Part shown: piece by piece, positions 1 through 10,858 of the stretch | How positions within the stretch are numbered: position 1 is the first letter of the stretch | How the letters are laid out: every line of letters starts with the position of its first letter | From: Prorocentrum cordatum | Taxonomy: Eukaryota; Sar; Dinophyceae; Prorocentrales; Prorocentraceae | Length of the DNA: 64,000 nucleotides | NCBI GenBank assembly: GCA_963575745.1 | Contig: CAUYUJ010015960.1 | Span: forward strand, 832,171 to 896,170 | Direction: 5' to 3' | Translations under genes and position numbers: made by a program | Notes under the pieces: generated by a model | Database searches by the model: none | What the model was told of the DNA's origin: nothing | The model's input: only the letters and a program-made list of their open reading frames with translations

Positions 1-290
1 CGTGAAACTTTCATATTTGTTGAACGAATGCTCGCGGCGCTAAGGCGAGAACCACATTTTGAACATGGTTCGCCTTCAATCCGTGAAGCTCTTGCAAATG
101 TTTACGACGAATGTGCGCGGCGCTACGGCGAGAACCACATGTTGAAAACGACCCGCCCCTCATTTCTGAAGCTGCTATCATGTTTGAAACCTCACGGTCA
201 TGAGTGGTGAGGAAGTCTCAGGCGAAACGCCCTGCCCGCCCCAAAAACTGGCTTCGGGGTGCGACACGGGAAAGTTGTTTATAAAGAAGA
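1..290. repeat. ~84-bp tandem repeat (family R84), copy 1
   Basis: Two units about 84 bp apart start near 25 and 109. Both contain a block close to GCGGCGCTAAGGCGAGAACC. The array ends in a block with TCAGGCGAAACGCCC and GGTGCGAC at about 215-270 and runs straight into a GGA purine tract. A diverged relative lies at 19660-20095, with the same terminal block and the same GGA tract after it, so array and purine tract appear to be one composite. A 60-residue open frame through it is not convincing as a gene. Confidence 0.6.
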
Positions 291-292
291 GG

Positions 293-530
293 AATGGGGG
301 AGGAGGAGGAGGAGGAGGAGCAGGAGGACAAGGAGGAGGAGGAGGAGGAGGAGGGGCGTCGCATGGGGGCTGGAGGAGGAGGAGGAAGGGGGGAAGGAGG
401 AGGTAGGAGGTGGGAGTTGGGAGAAGGGGAAGACGTAGGAGGAGGAAAAGGGAGGGAGATAGCGGGAGTAGGTAGGAGGAGTGGGAGGGGGATGGGGAGG
501 TGGAGGAGGAGGAGGAGGAGGAGGAGGACA
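293..530 (+). repeat. Imperfect (GGA)n purine tract
   Basis: A nearly all-purine plus strand of GGA triplets with interruptions. Proline/serine-rich or glycine/glutamate-rich open frames across it are translations of the repeat. Confidence 0.85.
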
Positions 531-973
531 ATGTATGGCGTAAACTGTATGTGGTATGAGAGGTAGGAGGTATGAGATAGGAGAGGGAGGTGCCCTCCTT
601 AGGAGGTATTGGGCTCATGGGATGGTGTTGGTCTCATGTTGGGGTCGGCTTGGGGTCATCTTCGTTCAGGCCCTGGGGCCACCTGTGTCATGCTGGGGTC
701 ACGTTACGCCTGGGGACCATGGCGGTTATCCTGCCCCCTGAAGGTTAGAGGAGGGACCATGGATAAATGAAGAAATCACGGAGCTTCGCAGTTGCTCTTA
801 ATGTGTGTTCGGCGGTATGTTGTCGAAAAGCTTGCTGATATCTAAACAGTCGATAATTATCCCAGGAAAACGCAAGTCTTTTGCTTAGGCTCCGCTTCTT
901 CGGTGATGCCCCATGCGTTCGTTCTGGAACTCGATCGTTCGGACTCTGAGATTCAGGCTGCGGACACTGCACG
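531..973. other. No feature recognised
   Basis: Non-repetitive sequence. A short minus-strand open frame of 82 codons (745-993) has no recognisable motif. Nothing here can be supported as a gene. Confidence 0.5.
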
Positions 974-1440
974 CCTCTCCTAACAGTCTGCAAGCCTCTC
1001 CCATCAGGGTGGGCATCGTAAGCCTTCGGCAGGGGGCTATGTGAGCTTCAGGCAGCAGGCTCTGTAAGCCTCTCCCAGCAGGCTCTATGAGCTCCCGGCA
1101 GGCTCAGGTAGCGGGCTCCCTGTGAGATTCAGGCAGGAGGCCTTGCAAGCCCCAGGCTGCAAACCGTACCAGTCTCCTCCAGCAGACCTGAGAGCCTCAG
1201 GCCTTCAGGCTCGGTGAGGCTCTGCCAATGAGGGTCTGCAGACGTTTCCCAGCATGCAGTGTAAGGCCCATGCAGCAGACCTGCAGTCCTCGCCCAGCAG
1301 ACACTGCAAGGCCCAGGGAGCATGCCTGCAACCGTCTCCCAGCAGGCATCGTATGGCCACGCAGCAGGCTTGCACCCCTCTCCCAGCATGCACGAAGGGG
1401 CCAAGGCAGCAGGCCTCCAACCCTCCAGAAATGCCGAGGA
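974..1440. repeat. ~45-bp minisatellite
   Basis: Degenerate units built around CCCAGCAGGC and GCAAGGCCC. The four clearest units begin near 1248, 1293, 1338 and 1382, spaced 44-45 bp. Both strands stay open because 45 is a multiple of three. Confidence 0.7.
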
Positions 1441-1600
1441 GCAGTCGATCCCCGAGGGTTCACCATGGGATTGACAGCCCAACTTGAGACGTGGTGCTGC
1501 GGAGGCTCGGGCGCGCGCGCTCGGATCGCCAGCATAGACAGCCTTCCGCCGGCGGGAGGGTTTCAGTGAGAGCGGCTGGTGTAGACACGGTTCCGCCAGT

Positions 1601-1787
1601 GTCGACTACACGTAAGAGTGACCTTTCGCCGGAGTGCCCTTTGGTGCGGGCACACCGGGGTCCCCCGACCACCGAGCGCGATGCGACAGCATCGGCTTGT
1701 GCGCTTGTGTTTGACCCCCCCGCGGCACCCAAAAAGCCGCGCACCAAAGGTCACTCTTGCCCAGGGTCACTCTTGCGTGTAGCCGAC
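1601..1787. mobile_element. TIR element, family D, copy 1
   Basis: A 187-bp non-coding element with ~48-bp imperfect terminal inverted repeats. The left end begins GTCGACTACACGTAAGAGTG and the right end finishes GCGTGTAGCCGAC. Each arm holds the motif GAGTGACC or its complement twice, so the TIR is itself a direct repeat. The second copy is 20904-21089, with a fragment at 20755-20783. No target-site duplication is obvious. It looks like a MITE or foldback element; the mobilising transposase is unknown. Confidence 0.75.
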
Positions 1788-3237
1788 AGTGGAAGGTCTA
1801 TTCATTCGGTGTGGATGTGTTGGTCGTGATGGTGATGGTGGAGGTCGAGGACAGGCGAGGGGCAGAGTGTGGATGCGGAGGCCGCAGCGGCGGTGGGCGC
1901 GGAGCCCAGGCCGGCAGGAGCAGGCGCGCCGGGGACTCGGCCGGTGACTCAGTTCGAATCCGTCAGACAGTGCGAAGGAATATCAGAGTGGCCAACTCGA
2001 AAGCGAGTTTGGAGTGCTTCCCCGTGGGAATGTCGTGGCCAGGGAGCAGGCCGTCGAGGGGGTGAGCGGCTCTAATGCTCTCCTCTCCCCTGGAGCCCCC
2101 TGCCCTGGCCCGCTTGCCCAAAACCCGATCGTCCTTGCCCTGATGTGGTTTGCCCGTGCCCTGAATCGTTTGCCCTTGCCCTGATCAGAGCGTGAATTAC
2201 CTACCCCGCTTTCGCTTCCAGGCAAAACCAAGTCATACCACGCGCCTCCTCGTCAAGCGGCCTGACCAGTACAGGCCGTAGTTTGGCATCGTTTGGTATC
2301 TCTTGGAAGCGAGGGTGGTCAAAAGCGAGGTAGGTTTGTTTTCCCCCTACCTGAGACGTTTCTCTGAACACGTTGCCTCGATCCCCGTGCCCTACCCGTT
2401 TGCAATTTTCCTCACCCCAGACTAACCGGCTTGAGCCGTGGTTTTCCTTTCTTCTGCATGATGAGGAGTAGGGGGAGAGGGAGGGGGATGAGCAGGAGGA
2501 GGAGGAGGAGGAGGTGGAGGAGGTAGAGTATTTGCTGGATTTCGCTGCATGCCGATGGCTCCCGACACTTCGAGGGGCAGGACCACCCTGCAACCCGCAG
2601 GCCCTGCGCCGTGCACCCAAAACCGCTCGGTGCTGCGAGCCCTGCGGCGCCGACCGCGCCTCTCGGCCGGCGAGCCGCCGCCTGGTCCGCAGCGCCGTGC
2701 GCTACCCTCGGGGACCTACCAGAAGGTTTCGTTGGACAAGGGTGGTTCCGCTGGACGCGAGGTCCCCCCAGCCCGACCTCAGGCACTCCAACGCGACCTG
2801 AGGCGCCCCAGCAGCCGTCGAAATCACCCTTCTTGAACCAGACCGCCCCGCCGTCCTCGATACCCGAGCCGCCAACCGTCGGGGATAGCCAGGACCCCGG
2901 TTAAGGGGAGCCGGGTAGTGATTGGGCCCCGAAGCCCAAAATAGGGCTTGGAATCACTCAACCAGGTTTGCCGCAGCTGATGTTTCTCAGTGGAATGGGA
3001 CGGGGGGGGGGGGGCGCCCCCCGGTACGCATCACTAAACCAGGTCCCACTAGACCCAGTTGTGCCAACGCCCGAAACCGCCCCTCCAGTCAGCACGCCCA
3101 GGACGGGGCGCCCCTATCGGCCCCCCCCCCTAACGGGGTGGCGGCCGCACCGCGCAGCGAGGCGGCAGGGGTTCGGGGTGGCCGCACGGGCTTTGGGGCC
3201 TGGGGGCGCTTGCCGAGGATGCCTCGCACGGCTGGGG
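1788..3237. other. GC-rich DNA without recognisable gene
   Basis: The only distinct features are a short (GGA)n tract at about 2476-2530 and a G homopolymer at about 3001-3013. Several 80-140-codon frames overlap on both strands without recognisable domains. Confidence 0.5.
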
Positions 3238-3421
3238 TTAAGTCGGGCCTGTCCCCCTACGGGGGGTTTTGGACGAAATGCTCAAAAACTATTCCAAAAT
3301 GGCACAAAAAAACTATTCCAAAATAGTCCAAAACTAGTCCCCAGACTATTTTTGGATTATTTTGGGGGGTATGTTTTAGTTTCGGCGAAAATCCCCCTGT
3401 AGGTGGACAGGCCCGACTTGA
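3238..3421. mobile_element. TIR element, family A, copy 1
   Basis: 184 bp, bounded by TTAAGTCGGGCCTG on the left and CAGGCCCGACTTGA on the right. Inside each TIR is a near-palindromic C/G block (CCCCCTAC-GGGGG type). The interior is AT-rich, with ACTATTCCAAAAT-type repeats. The outermost TTAA may be part of the TIR or a TTAA target duplication; this copy cannot decide. Further copies are at 5534, 12036, 18023, 19414, 21834 and 60507. A fragment of the right end is probably present at about 3706-3735. Confidence 0.85.
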
Positions 3422-3445
3422 AGGATGTGGCCTCCAAGGTCCCAA

Positions 3446-3520
3446 AACCGTGTGGTGACGGACCGTGCGGTGAGGTCTTCGGGATTTTAGGGTCACCGCA
3501 CGGTCTGTCACCACACGGTT
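3446..3520. repeat. 28-bp-arm inverted repeat (hairpin)
   Basis: The left arm (3446-3473, beginning AACCGTGTGGTGAC) and the right arm (3493-3520) match as reverse complements at 27 of 28 positions, with a 19-bp loop. It lies 25 bp beyond the family-A element. Each arm carries the direct sub-repeat GGTGA. Confidence 0.8.
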
Positions 3521-3521
3521 C

Positions 3522-5268
3522 TGCCTAGCTCCAGCGCCTCAGCTGGGCCAGCACCGCAGCACCGACAAGCGGACGAGCCCGCAGTTCTCCTCCCTCGGCC
3601 TCGGCGCCACGAGGCGTCTACGTAACGTACCATAATCTGGCTCTTTTCGACCGAGGCTACATACGTTCCCGAGATCTCCTCGATCCTATGGGCACGGATG
3701 ATCGCACGATCCCCACAAGGGGGGCGCGCCAGACTTGAACAAAAGTGGTTGCGGCAGGTAGATGAGAAGGAGGAGGACAACGACGAGGACGACGACGAAG
3801 AGAGCAGGGCAAGCGAGGAGGTGGAGCCAGGGAAGAAGGGAGAGGAGCAGAGAGAGGAGGCTCGGGGGAGCCCAGTGGCCCTCAAGACCCCATTCTCGAG
3901 CTGCCCGTGGATCCCCAGCTGATGTTGCCGGTCGCGGGCGCGGGCGAGTGCCGGCGGGGGCGCCGTGCGATCACCGCCGATTCGAGGCCGTCGCCCGATC
4001 ACCTTGGCGCCCCGGAGGGCCGTTGCTGAATTCGACTGGCAGACGGCGAGGTGCCCGCCGAGGTCGCGCGATGCCCGCGGGGCCACGGCCAAGCGCGCTG
4101 CTGCGCGGTGCCAGCCCGCCAGCGCGCGGCGGGCGCGCAGACGGAGCGCAGGCGCGCGGTGGTTCCGCGGCGCGCGCGCCCGCGCCGCCCGCGGGCGTGC
4201 CTGGGCCTCTGGGGGCGCATCCGTGGATTCCTGGGCCGCGACGCTGCTGAAGCCAGTGCTTGTCAGCAAGAACAGCTATAAAGAGTGGGAGGGGGGCGGC
4301 CAGGGACCGCTTGCCCCTCCCGCCCGGGCTGCCGGGCACGCCGGCGGTGGCGCCGACGAGAGCGCTGGGCATGCCGCCGGGGCCGCCGCCGAGGACCCGC
4401 CGCTGGAGGCGCCCGCGCGGCGCGCCGCGCCGCGCGCCCGAGGCCCACAGGCCCTGCCCGCGGCAGGCACCCAGGGCGGCAGTTCTGGCGGCCACCCGGG
4501 CGCCACGCGCGGCAGGCAGTGCCGCTGGATGCTGGGGGCGCCGCGGACCTCGCCGCAGAGGGCGGGGAGAGGCGGCGCGGTGCCCACCTCGAGGGCCGCC
4601 GTGGCCTTTTTGCCGCCGGAGTTGTCGCGCAGAGTCGCGTGCTTTGGCGCGCGGGTCTGCGGCTACTGTGCATGCGGGCGCCGAGCGCGAGGATGGTGGA
4701 CCTTGCCAAGCCGTGCGCGACACAGCCGCGCGTCGGCCGCCGTGCTGCCATAAGGGGGGGGGGCGCTGTGCGAGGCCAAGAGGGTCCGAAGCCCCCTCAC
4801 CGCCCACCAAACCACCCCAACCCAACCCGAAGGCCCCGATTTGCCTTCCATTTCCAGTGGAGGGGGGGGCGGCGGGGAACATTGAGAAAACACGTATGGA
4901 ACCCGTACCCCCCCCCAACCCGAAATTCTGGTGTTCGGGCTTTGTTGGGGTGGTCTGGCAGGTAGTCAATACAAGGGGCGGGGGGGGGCGCCCCGTCGCT
5001 GGGGCCGCCGGATGGGCGAGGCCCCCTCCGAGCGACGAGAAAGCAACAAAAATCCGCCATCGCTCGGACGCCCCTTCCCCGCGCACGAGGCCAAGAGCAC
5101 GAGTAATGTCTCGGCTGCAGCTCGAGGAGCAGACCGATGTCGGGTCCTGCGAGGCTCCAGGGCAGTGCTTCCGATGCTGCGCAGTCGATTCGTGCAACCA
5201 TTAGTTGCACGCATCGAGCCCTTAGCCCTTAGAGCCCCTGTAGCTGCTCTAGAGCCCTGGAGCCCCGA
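3522..5268. other. Very GC-rich DNA, no gene supported
   Basis: Long overlapping frames on both strands (up to 408 codons on the minus strand, 3971-5197) are what very GC-rich DNA produces by chance. I see no domain, and the predicted proteins are Arg/Ala/Pro-rich in every frame. G homopolymers occur at about 4757 and 4866. Confidence 0.5.
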
Positions 5269-5301
5269 GCAGCTATAGGGCTCTCAGAGCCCTATAGCTG
5301 C
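5269..5301. repeat. Perfect palindrome, 16-bp arms
   Basis: GCAGCTATAGGGCTCT is followed after one base by its exact reverse complement. It is embedded in degenerate AGCCCT/CTATAG sequence (about 5215-5300) that resembles the large CCCTATAG-type arrays at 42 and 44 kb. Confidence 0.85.
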
Positions 5302-5533
5302 GCTGAATCTCGGGTCAAAGTCCAGGAGCCAACGCTATGCCAAAAGCGGTATCGAGGATCCCGCAGCCCCCGCGCCGCGCGCCGCGGCGGGGTGGCGATC
5401 CCGTCGGGGGGGCCGCGGCGCCGCCCGCCCCCCGTCCACGGCGCGGCCCCGTCGGCGGCGGCCTGGCCCCCCGCGTGAGAGAGCGCGGGGCGGGCCTCGC
5501 GGCTCGGTCTCGCCGCGGTGCGCTCGCTACAGG
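5302..5533. other. GC-rich DNA, no feature
   Basis: Arg/Pro-rich frames only; nothing recognised. Confidence 0.4.
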
Positions 5534-5685
5534 TAAGGCGGGCGTGGCCCCCTACGGGAGGATTGTTCAGAAGTAGTCAAACAATGATATGGGGTTTGTC
5601 TTTTTTGATGCGGATTTTTGAATATGTGTGGACTGTTTTCCAGCTTGCGTCCACGACCCCCCTGTGGGAGGACATGCCCGACCTA
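5534..5685. mobile_element. TIR element, family A, diverged copy 2
   Basis: The ends read TAAGGCGGGCGTGG and ACATGCCCGACCTA, a diverged version of the family-A TIR with its CCCCCTAC / CCCCCTGTG block. The AT-rich interior with TAGTCAAACAATGATA matches the GTAGTCAAAAC interior of other copies. Confidence 0.65.
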
Positions 5686-5889
5686 GCGCCACGGTCAACC
5701 CGCAGAGGAAGGGTGGGAAGCCTTCCCAAGGATGCCCTCTGCGTTCTTGCCTCCTCGGTCGATCCGTGGCCACTTTCGCTGGCCGCGCCCCGCTGGAAAA
5801 GCTTCGAAACGGGCGTACAATGCCCTTGCGTCCGTATCGCGCCTCCTTCTGATACGGGCCGACTGCAGCTCCCCCGCTCGCCACCGACT

Positions 5890-6120
5890 CCTCTTGAGCG
5901 CTGGGCAGCTGCAGCTCTCGAAACGCAACATAAACTGTTGGCGCTTCGCGCAGATTTCTTGGCTCCGCGCTGGGCCCCCCCCGGCGGCGCCTCCAGCGTG
6001 GCCCCTGGCACGCTCCGCGCGCCAGGGAGAGGGGTCCAGGCCAGATCCAAGAAATCCGCGCGGAGCGCCAAAAGTGTACGTGTACGGCGTTTCTTCCTCT
6101 GCCGCAGCGGTTGCGGTCGC
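5890..6120. repeat. Large imperfect inverted repeat (foldback)
   Basis: TTGGCGCTTCGCGCAGATTT near 5938 is mirrored by AAATCCGCGCGGAGCGCCAA near 6052, with weaker symmetry extending outward through GAAACGC. The ~55-bp centre is GC-rich. No coding content is recognised. Confidence 0.65.
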
Positions 6121-6189
6121 CAGCGGGCCTGACTGCCGCCGAGCTGCCGCGCCCTGCTCCGCGCACGCCGCACGCTCCTCCTCTTCCTC

Positions 6190-6400
6190 TGCCTTGGCCT
6201 CCTCTGCGGGCAAGATTTACATCCACATCCAGTGCGTCCTGGCCTTTTTGGGGAAGGGGCGCCACGAGGCCGAGGCGCACCGGATACGGATAAAAGCTGG
6301 GCCTCCAGGGGGCACAGTTATCCATATCCAGTGCGCCTCGGGTTTCTGGGGGAGGGAGCCCGAAACTCCACATTGCATTGGATATGGACAGAAGTATGGC
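6190..6400. repeat. Alternating inverted repeats around ATCCAGTGCG
   Basis: ATCCACATCCAGTGCG (about 6220) and ATCCATATCCAGTGCG (about 6321) lie in one orientation. GCGCACCGGATACGGAT (about 6276) and GCATTGGATATGGA (about 6375) lie in the other. Four related blocks of alternating polarity could fold into a multi-hairpin structure. Confidence 0.55.
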
Positions 6401-6727
6401 CCGCCTCCTCCTGCTGCCTCACTCCCTCCTCCTGCTCTCCCACTCCCTCCTAAGTCAGTCGATGCTTCCTGCCCTCCCCTTTGGCTTCCCCCTCCAGCAG
6501 GTCCAGAGCACACGGGGCGCCTGTCCCGCCGTTGGGGGCCGCGGCAGTGCGTGGTGAGGTCTCTCGCCCCTCGAGGGCCGGTGCAGGCCTCGGGGCGCCT
6601 CGGGTGTTCTCCTGAACGTTGGGAAGCAGCCGTCGTCGTCGTCGTCGTCCTCGCCGTCCTTCCCCTCTCTCGCCCCCCTCTCTCGCACGAAAGACGAGCG
6701 CGCGGCGCGGCGCGCCTGCATGGAGCG

Positions 6728-6890
6728 AATGACACAATGCGAGAAGAAAGCATAGTAAGCACGCCGTGAACGCGCGGGCCCTTCTCGTGGGGCTGCGCGC
6801 AGCGCAGCACAAAACGCAATGCGAGAAGCGAGCAAAGCCGGCACACCGTGCGCGCGGGCCTTTCTCGCGGGGCCCGCTGTCCCCAGCGGT
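6728..6890. repeat. Two-copy ~88-bp tandem repeat
   Basis: Two units share AATGCGAGAAG, ACGCCGTG / ACACCGTG and GCGCGGGCC-TTCTCG blocks. A separate 29-bp direct duplication containing ATGTCGTGCGTGGCGGTGCA follows at about 6943-6999. Confidence 0.6.
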
Positions 6891-6999
6891 CACCCTTCCC
6901 CTTCCTCGACCTCCCCCTCCTGTGTTTCGAACTGTCAACTATGTCGTGCGTGGCGGTGCAAGAACCCACCAACCATGTCGTGCGTGGCGGTGCAAAAGC

Positions 7000-8630
7000 C
7001 CGGGAAACAACGAGGAGACTGTGGAGACAGTTTGGCACCGCTCGTGCCACAGCCCATTATTTCGTACCGCATCGATTTCGGGTGGTACACGCACGCTCTC
7101 ACACATCTCAGCACGTGCCATCAGCACGTGCCAGCCGCACGTGCCACCAGCGCCACGTGCTAACACTGCGTGTCAGTCTAGTAACGCGAAGCCTTTGAGG
7201 GGCTGCTGGTCAGGGCGGGCCCCGATCTAGCAACCCGCATAAAGAGTTGGGGTGCGCCCCCAGCAATGGGTGTCCCCCACTGGCAGTTCGGCGCAGCCAT
7301 GACTCGCTGGAAGAACTGTGCAATGTCGGCCCGTTCGCAGACTTGGCAATTTGTGCAGTGATTCCTGCTCAGTCCAGCTGGTTGGTGGAACACCTTAATT
7401 CAGGAGTGGTCCCACAAAGTAAGTTGGCTACTCGACATGTGCAAACATATGTGGTGTCGCGTGTAAGATTACCGCATCAAGCGGCAGCGTTGAAAACATC
7501 AGTGGCAGCCCCAGCGGCGCTGGGTGGGAAACGCGGTGCCCCAACGCCCCCGCTGTCAAACCCCCCCGAAGCGACAATCGACAGAAATCCCGCAATGGCC
7601 TAAGCGCCACAGTGGTCGGGACCAACGGAGCCCGTCCAGCAACCACGCAGAGAGATTATTTTTGTTTATCATGTTGCCACCCGTCATCGAGTCGTTGCTT
7701 CAATCCGCAGTGGTGTCGTAGGGGTGATCCTAGGGGCGACCGCCGCGACCCGTCGTCCTTCACGGTTCTTGCCGATGGCCGTTCCAAAGAGTTTGGCAGC
7801 GGGCGCGGGTGGCAGTGCGAAGCCGTGTTCATACCGTCGAATCGAAATAGCCTCTTCTGATGCCGCTTTGTAAGATCGTTCGTTGGCCCCCTCCGCTTCT
7901 TCACTCGTTCACGCCCCCCACGGACACGACATGGTGGGACGCACGTGAGAGCACGTTCCTTTTGTACACCGGCTGACTGCAGCAACTCTCCAGCACAAGC
8001 AGCACCAACACCGACCATTACCACAATGTAGCGCCCACCAGCACCGACAGCAACCAACATCAACCAAACAGTATCACCAGCCAACACATGACCCCGTCCA
8101 GTGGCAAACCACCACCAACAAACGCAACCAGAACACCGACCACGCCGGCTAAGTCCTCGTCCAGTTCCGAGCTACAATTGATGTTGTGTTTTATGCGTGT
8201 GCCAGTTCGTTCCCATGGTTGTTTTGTTTTCGATGAGCATTGGTTCGTGCACCGATCCATCTGCGTTTCCTACGTGTACCAGTTTGCGCGCTGATTTATC
8301 CACGGGTCCCATTATGAGGGTGCTGCCTCACGCGCCCTGCCCAGAAGGGCACGTGTTCATCCTTGACAAGACTTGTGTCTGGTACCAGCGCCGCACCGCT
8401 TCGCTCATCATCTCTTTCTCATCCTCTTCATCCACCTCCCGCCCCCCCCCCACCTGCAGCTGCTTCTGCGAACGGCTGAGAAAGGAGAGTCGTATCCGTC
8501 GTCCGAGGGGCGCCTCCCGTTTGTGCCTTGCACGGCCGTGTGGCTTTGGGGCGTCAGCTCTTAAACCAGGTCTGCTTCGGGCCTCGGGAGCGGCCTCAAG
8601 GCTCCAAGAGGTTCCTCCTCCCTCCTCTCA
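7000..8630. other. Low-repeat sequence, no gene recognised
   Basis: Base composition is more balanced than in the neighbours. Open frames at 7247-7603 (plus, 118 codons) and 7656-8087 (minus, 143 codons) have no recognisable motif. Exons of a host gene could be hidden here but cannot be defined without transcript data. Confidence 0.4.
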
Positions 8631-8790
8631 GGAGGGGGTCAAAAACACACAGACACAATTAACCGTCGATTCCCCAGAAAATGTGGAAAAATATGGGAAG
8701 TGGGCGGGAAGACAACAACCCAGAAAATATATGGAAATATGGGGAATCTGCTATTGTCATCTTTTTATTTGTGTGTACCAGGGCCTTCAT
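8631..8790. repeat. Dispersed repeat, family B, copy 1
   Basis: About 160 bp. It starts GGGGGTCAAAAACACACAGA and continues through CCGTCGATTCCCC, a GGAAAATATGGGAA-type block and a second GGGGAAT block, then ends GTGTGTACCAGGGCC. The two halves are imperfect inverted copies of each other. Other copies: 15101, 18824, 21089, 32240. Confidence 0.75.
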
Positions 8791-9325
8791 TCTCCCTTGC
8801 CCTTCTGCCATCCATGAAGAGTTCCAGAGGCGGAAGGGCAGGGGGGGTATCAGAACGAGGAGAAAGAGGAGTCTATCTCACCAGCGCCCCCTCCCCCGTC
8901 AAGGAGGCAGCTTGCAGGGCCACGACCCCGCGCCGCTGGCGGCGCCCTCCTCGCCTGGCATGCGGCCCTCATCGCCCCCACCAGGGGAGCTGGACGACTT
9001 GAGCAGCATCTGGAGGGAGGGGCTCCTTTGGTCGGCATGTCCTCTGCCCCCCCCCACTCCCAGTCCTCCCCGTCCCTCCCTCTACTTGACGATCCCTCCC
9101 ATGCCATTCCCAGCGTCCGTCCTACCCCTCCCCCCTTCCCGCCTCGCAATCCTCCTCCTCACCCCACCTCCCTACCTCCCCCTCCTCCCCTTCCCCCCAC
9201 AACAGACAAAGCAGAGAGCTGATCACATCACGTGGGGGTGGTGAACAGACGAGAGAGCTTGTCGTGCATGTCTGGCCGCAAGAGGAAATGTGCAGGCGCA
9301 CATCGACGAAGGCGTCAGGACTTCC
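8791..9325. other. Pyrimidine-rich DNA, no feature
   Basis: The stretch 9040-9200 is mostly CCTCCC-type sequence. No gene recognised. Confidence 0.4.
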
Positions 9326-9332
9326 CTGAGAA

Positions 9333-9373
<41 letters not shown>

Positions 9374-9376
9374 AAC
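9326..9376 (+). repeat. (GA)n(CAGA)n microsatellite
   Basis: An uninterrupted GAGAGA run followed by four to five CAGA units. Confidence 0.9.
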
Positions 9377-9446
9377 ATAACCAAACCAGTTATCCTGGCG
9401 AAGGACCCACCATATGCAGTTCTGAGTACCGTCGTTGTATGCACCG

Positions 9447-10858
9447 CGTTCGGAGGAGTTCCCTATAGGGCAGGGCCACGAAGCGTGTAATGGATGTGCC
9501 TATATTTTTGTCCAGAGGGTGCATGCGAACGCAGCCACTGGGGCCGGCGGTGAACTTCCCAATGGTGCCACAAAACGCGTGAAAGGTGTACCGAAATGGG
9601 TGCGGTGGGCGCATGCGAACGCAGCCACTGGCGCCTTCGGTGAAGCTCCATATGGGGCCACCAAACGCGTGAGGGGTGTGCTGGAACGGGCGTGGGTGAC
9701 ACATGCGGACGGTGGCACTGGGGCCTTCGGTGGAGCTCCCTATGGGGCCACGAACCGTGTGAGAGGTGTGCCGAAATGGGCGTGGGTGACGCATGTCGGC
9801 GGTGGCACTGGGGCCTTCGGTGGAGCTCCACATGGGGCCACGTCACGTGTGATGGGTGTGCCGAAATGGGCGTGGGTGACACATGCGGACGGTGGCACTG
9901 GGGCCTTCGGTGGAGCTCCCTATGGGGTCGCGAAACGTGTGAAAGGTGTGCCGAAATGGGCGTGGGTGACGCATGCGGGCGGTGCCACTGGGACCTTCGG
10001 TGGAGCTCCCTCTGGGGCCATGAAACGTGTGAAAGGTGTGCCGAAAAGGGTGTGGGTGACGCATGCGGGCGGTGGCATTGGCGCCTTCGGTGGAGCTCCC
10101 TATGGGGCCACGAAGCGTGTGAGGGGTGTGCCGAAATGGGTGTGCGTGACACATGTGGGTTGTGGCATTGTTGTCTTCAGTGGAGCTCCCTATGGGGCCA
10201 CGAAACGTGTGAGGGGTGTGCCGAAATGGGTGTGCGTGACGCATGCGGGCGGTGGCATTGGGGCCTTCGGTGGAGCTCCCTATGGGGCCACGAAACGTGT
10301 GATGGGTGTGCCGGAATGGGTGTGCGTGACGCATGCGGGCGGTGTCATTAGGACCTTCGGTGGAGCTCCCTTTGGGGCCACGAAACGTGTGAGGGGTGTG
10401 CTGAAACGGGTGCCTGCGGGGCCACGCAACGTGTGAGAGGTGTGCCGAAATGAGTGTGGCAGCTCCCTATGGGGCCACGAAGCATGTGAGGGGTGTGCCG
10501 AAATAGGTGCGGTGGGCGCATGCGGGCGGTGGTACTGGCGCCTTCGGTGGAGCTCCCGATGGGGCAACCCAGCGTGTGAGGGGTGTGCCGACATGGGTGT
10601 GGTTGACGCATGCGGGCGGTGGCACTGGCCTTCGGTGGAGCTCCCTATGGGGCCACGAAACGTGTGAGGGGTGTGCCGAAATGGGCTTGGGTGACGCGTC
10701 CTGGCGGTGGCACTGGGGCCTTCGGTGGAGCTCCCTATGGGGCCACGAAACGTGTGATGGGTGTGCCGGAATGGGTGTGCGTGACGCATGCGGGCGGTGC
10801 CATTAGGACCTTCGGTGGAGCTCTCTCTGGGGCCACGAAGCGTGTGAGGGGTGTGCTA
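9447..10858. repeat. 90-bp minisatellite, about 15 units
   Basis: Unit landmarks are GGCCTTCGGTGGAGCTCCCT, ATGGGGCCACGAAACGTGTG and GTGTGCCGAAATGGG. GGGCCTTCGG recurs at 9721, 9811 and 9901, an exact 90-bp spacing. Units around 10400-10500 and 10610-10640 are shortened. Because 90 bp is 30 codons, a 333-codon plus-strand frame (9435-10436) and minus-strand frames stay open. That explains the frames without selection; a repetitive 30-residue protein is possible but unsupported. Confidence 0.9.

Noticed and set aside
1940-1975. tRNA T-arm-like sequence (GTTCGAATCC)
   Set aside because: The flanking bases do not pair as a T stem, and no anticodon or acceptor stem can be built around it.
3971-5197. 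408-codon minus-strand frame
   Set aside because: Very GC-rich DNA has few stop codons; composition is Arg/Ala/Pro/Gly in every frame and no domain is visible.
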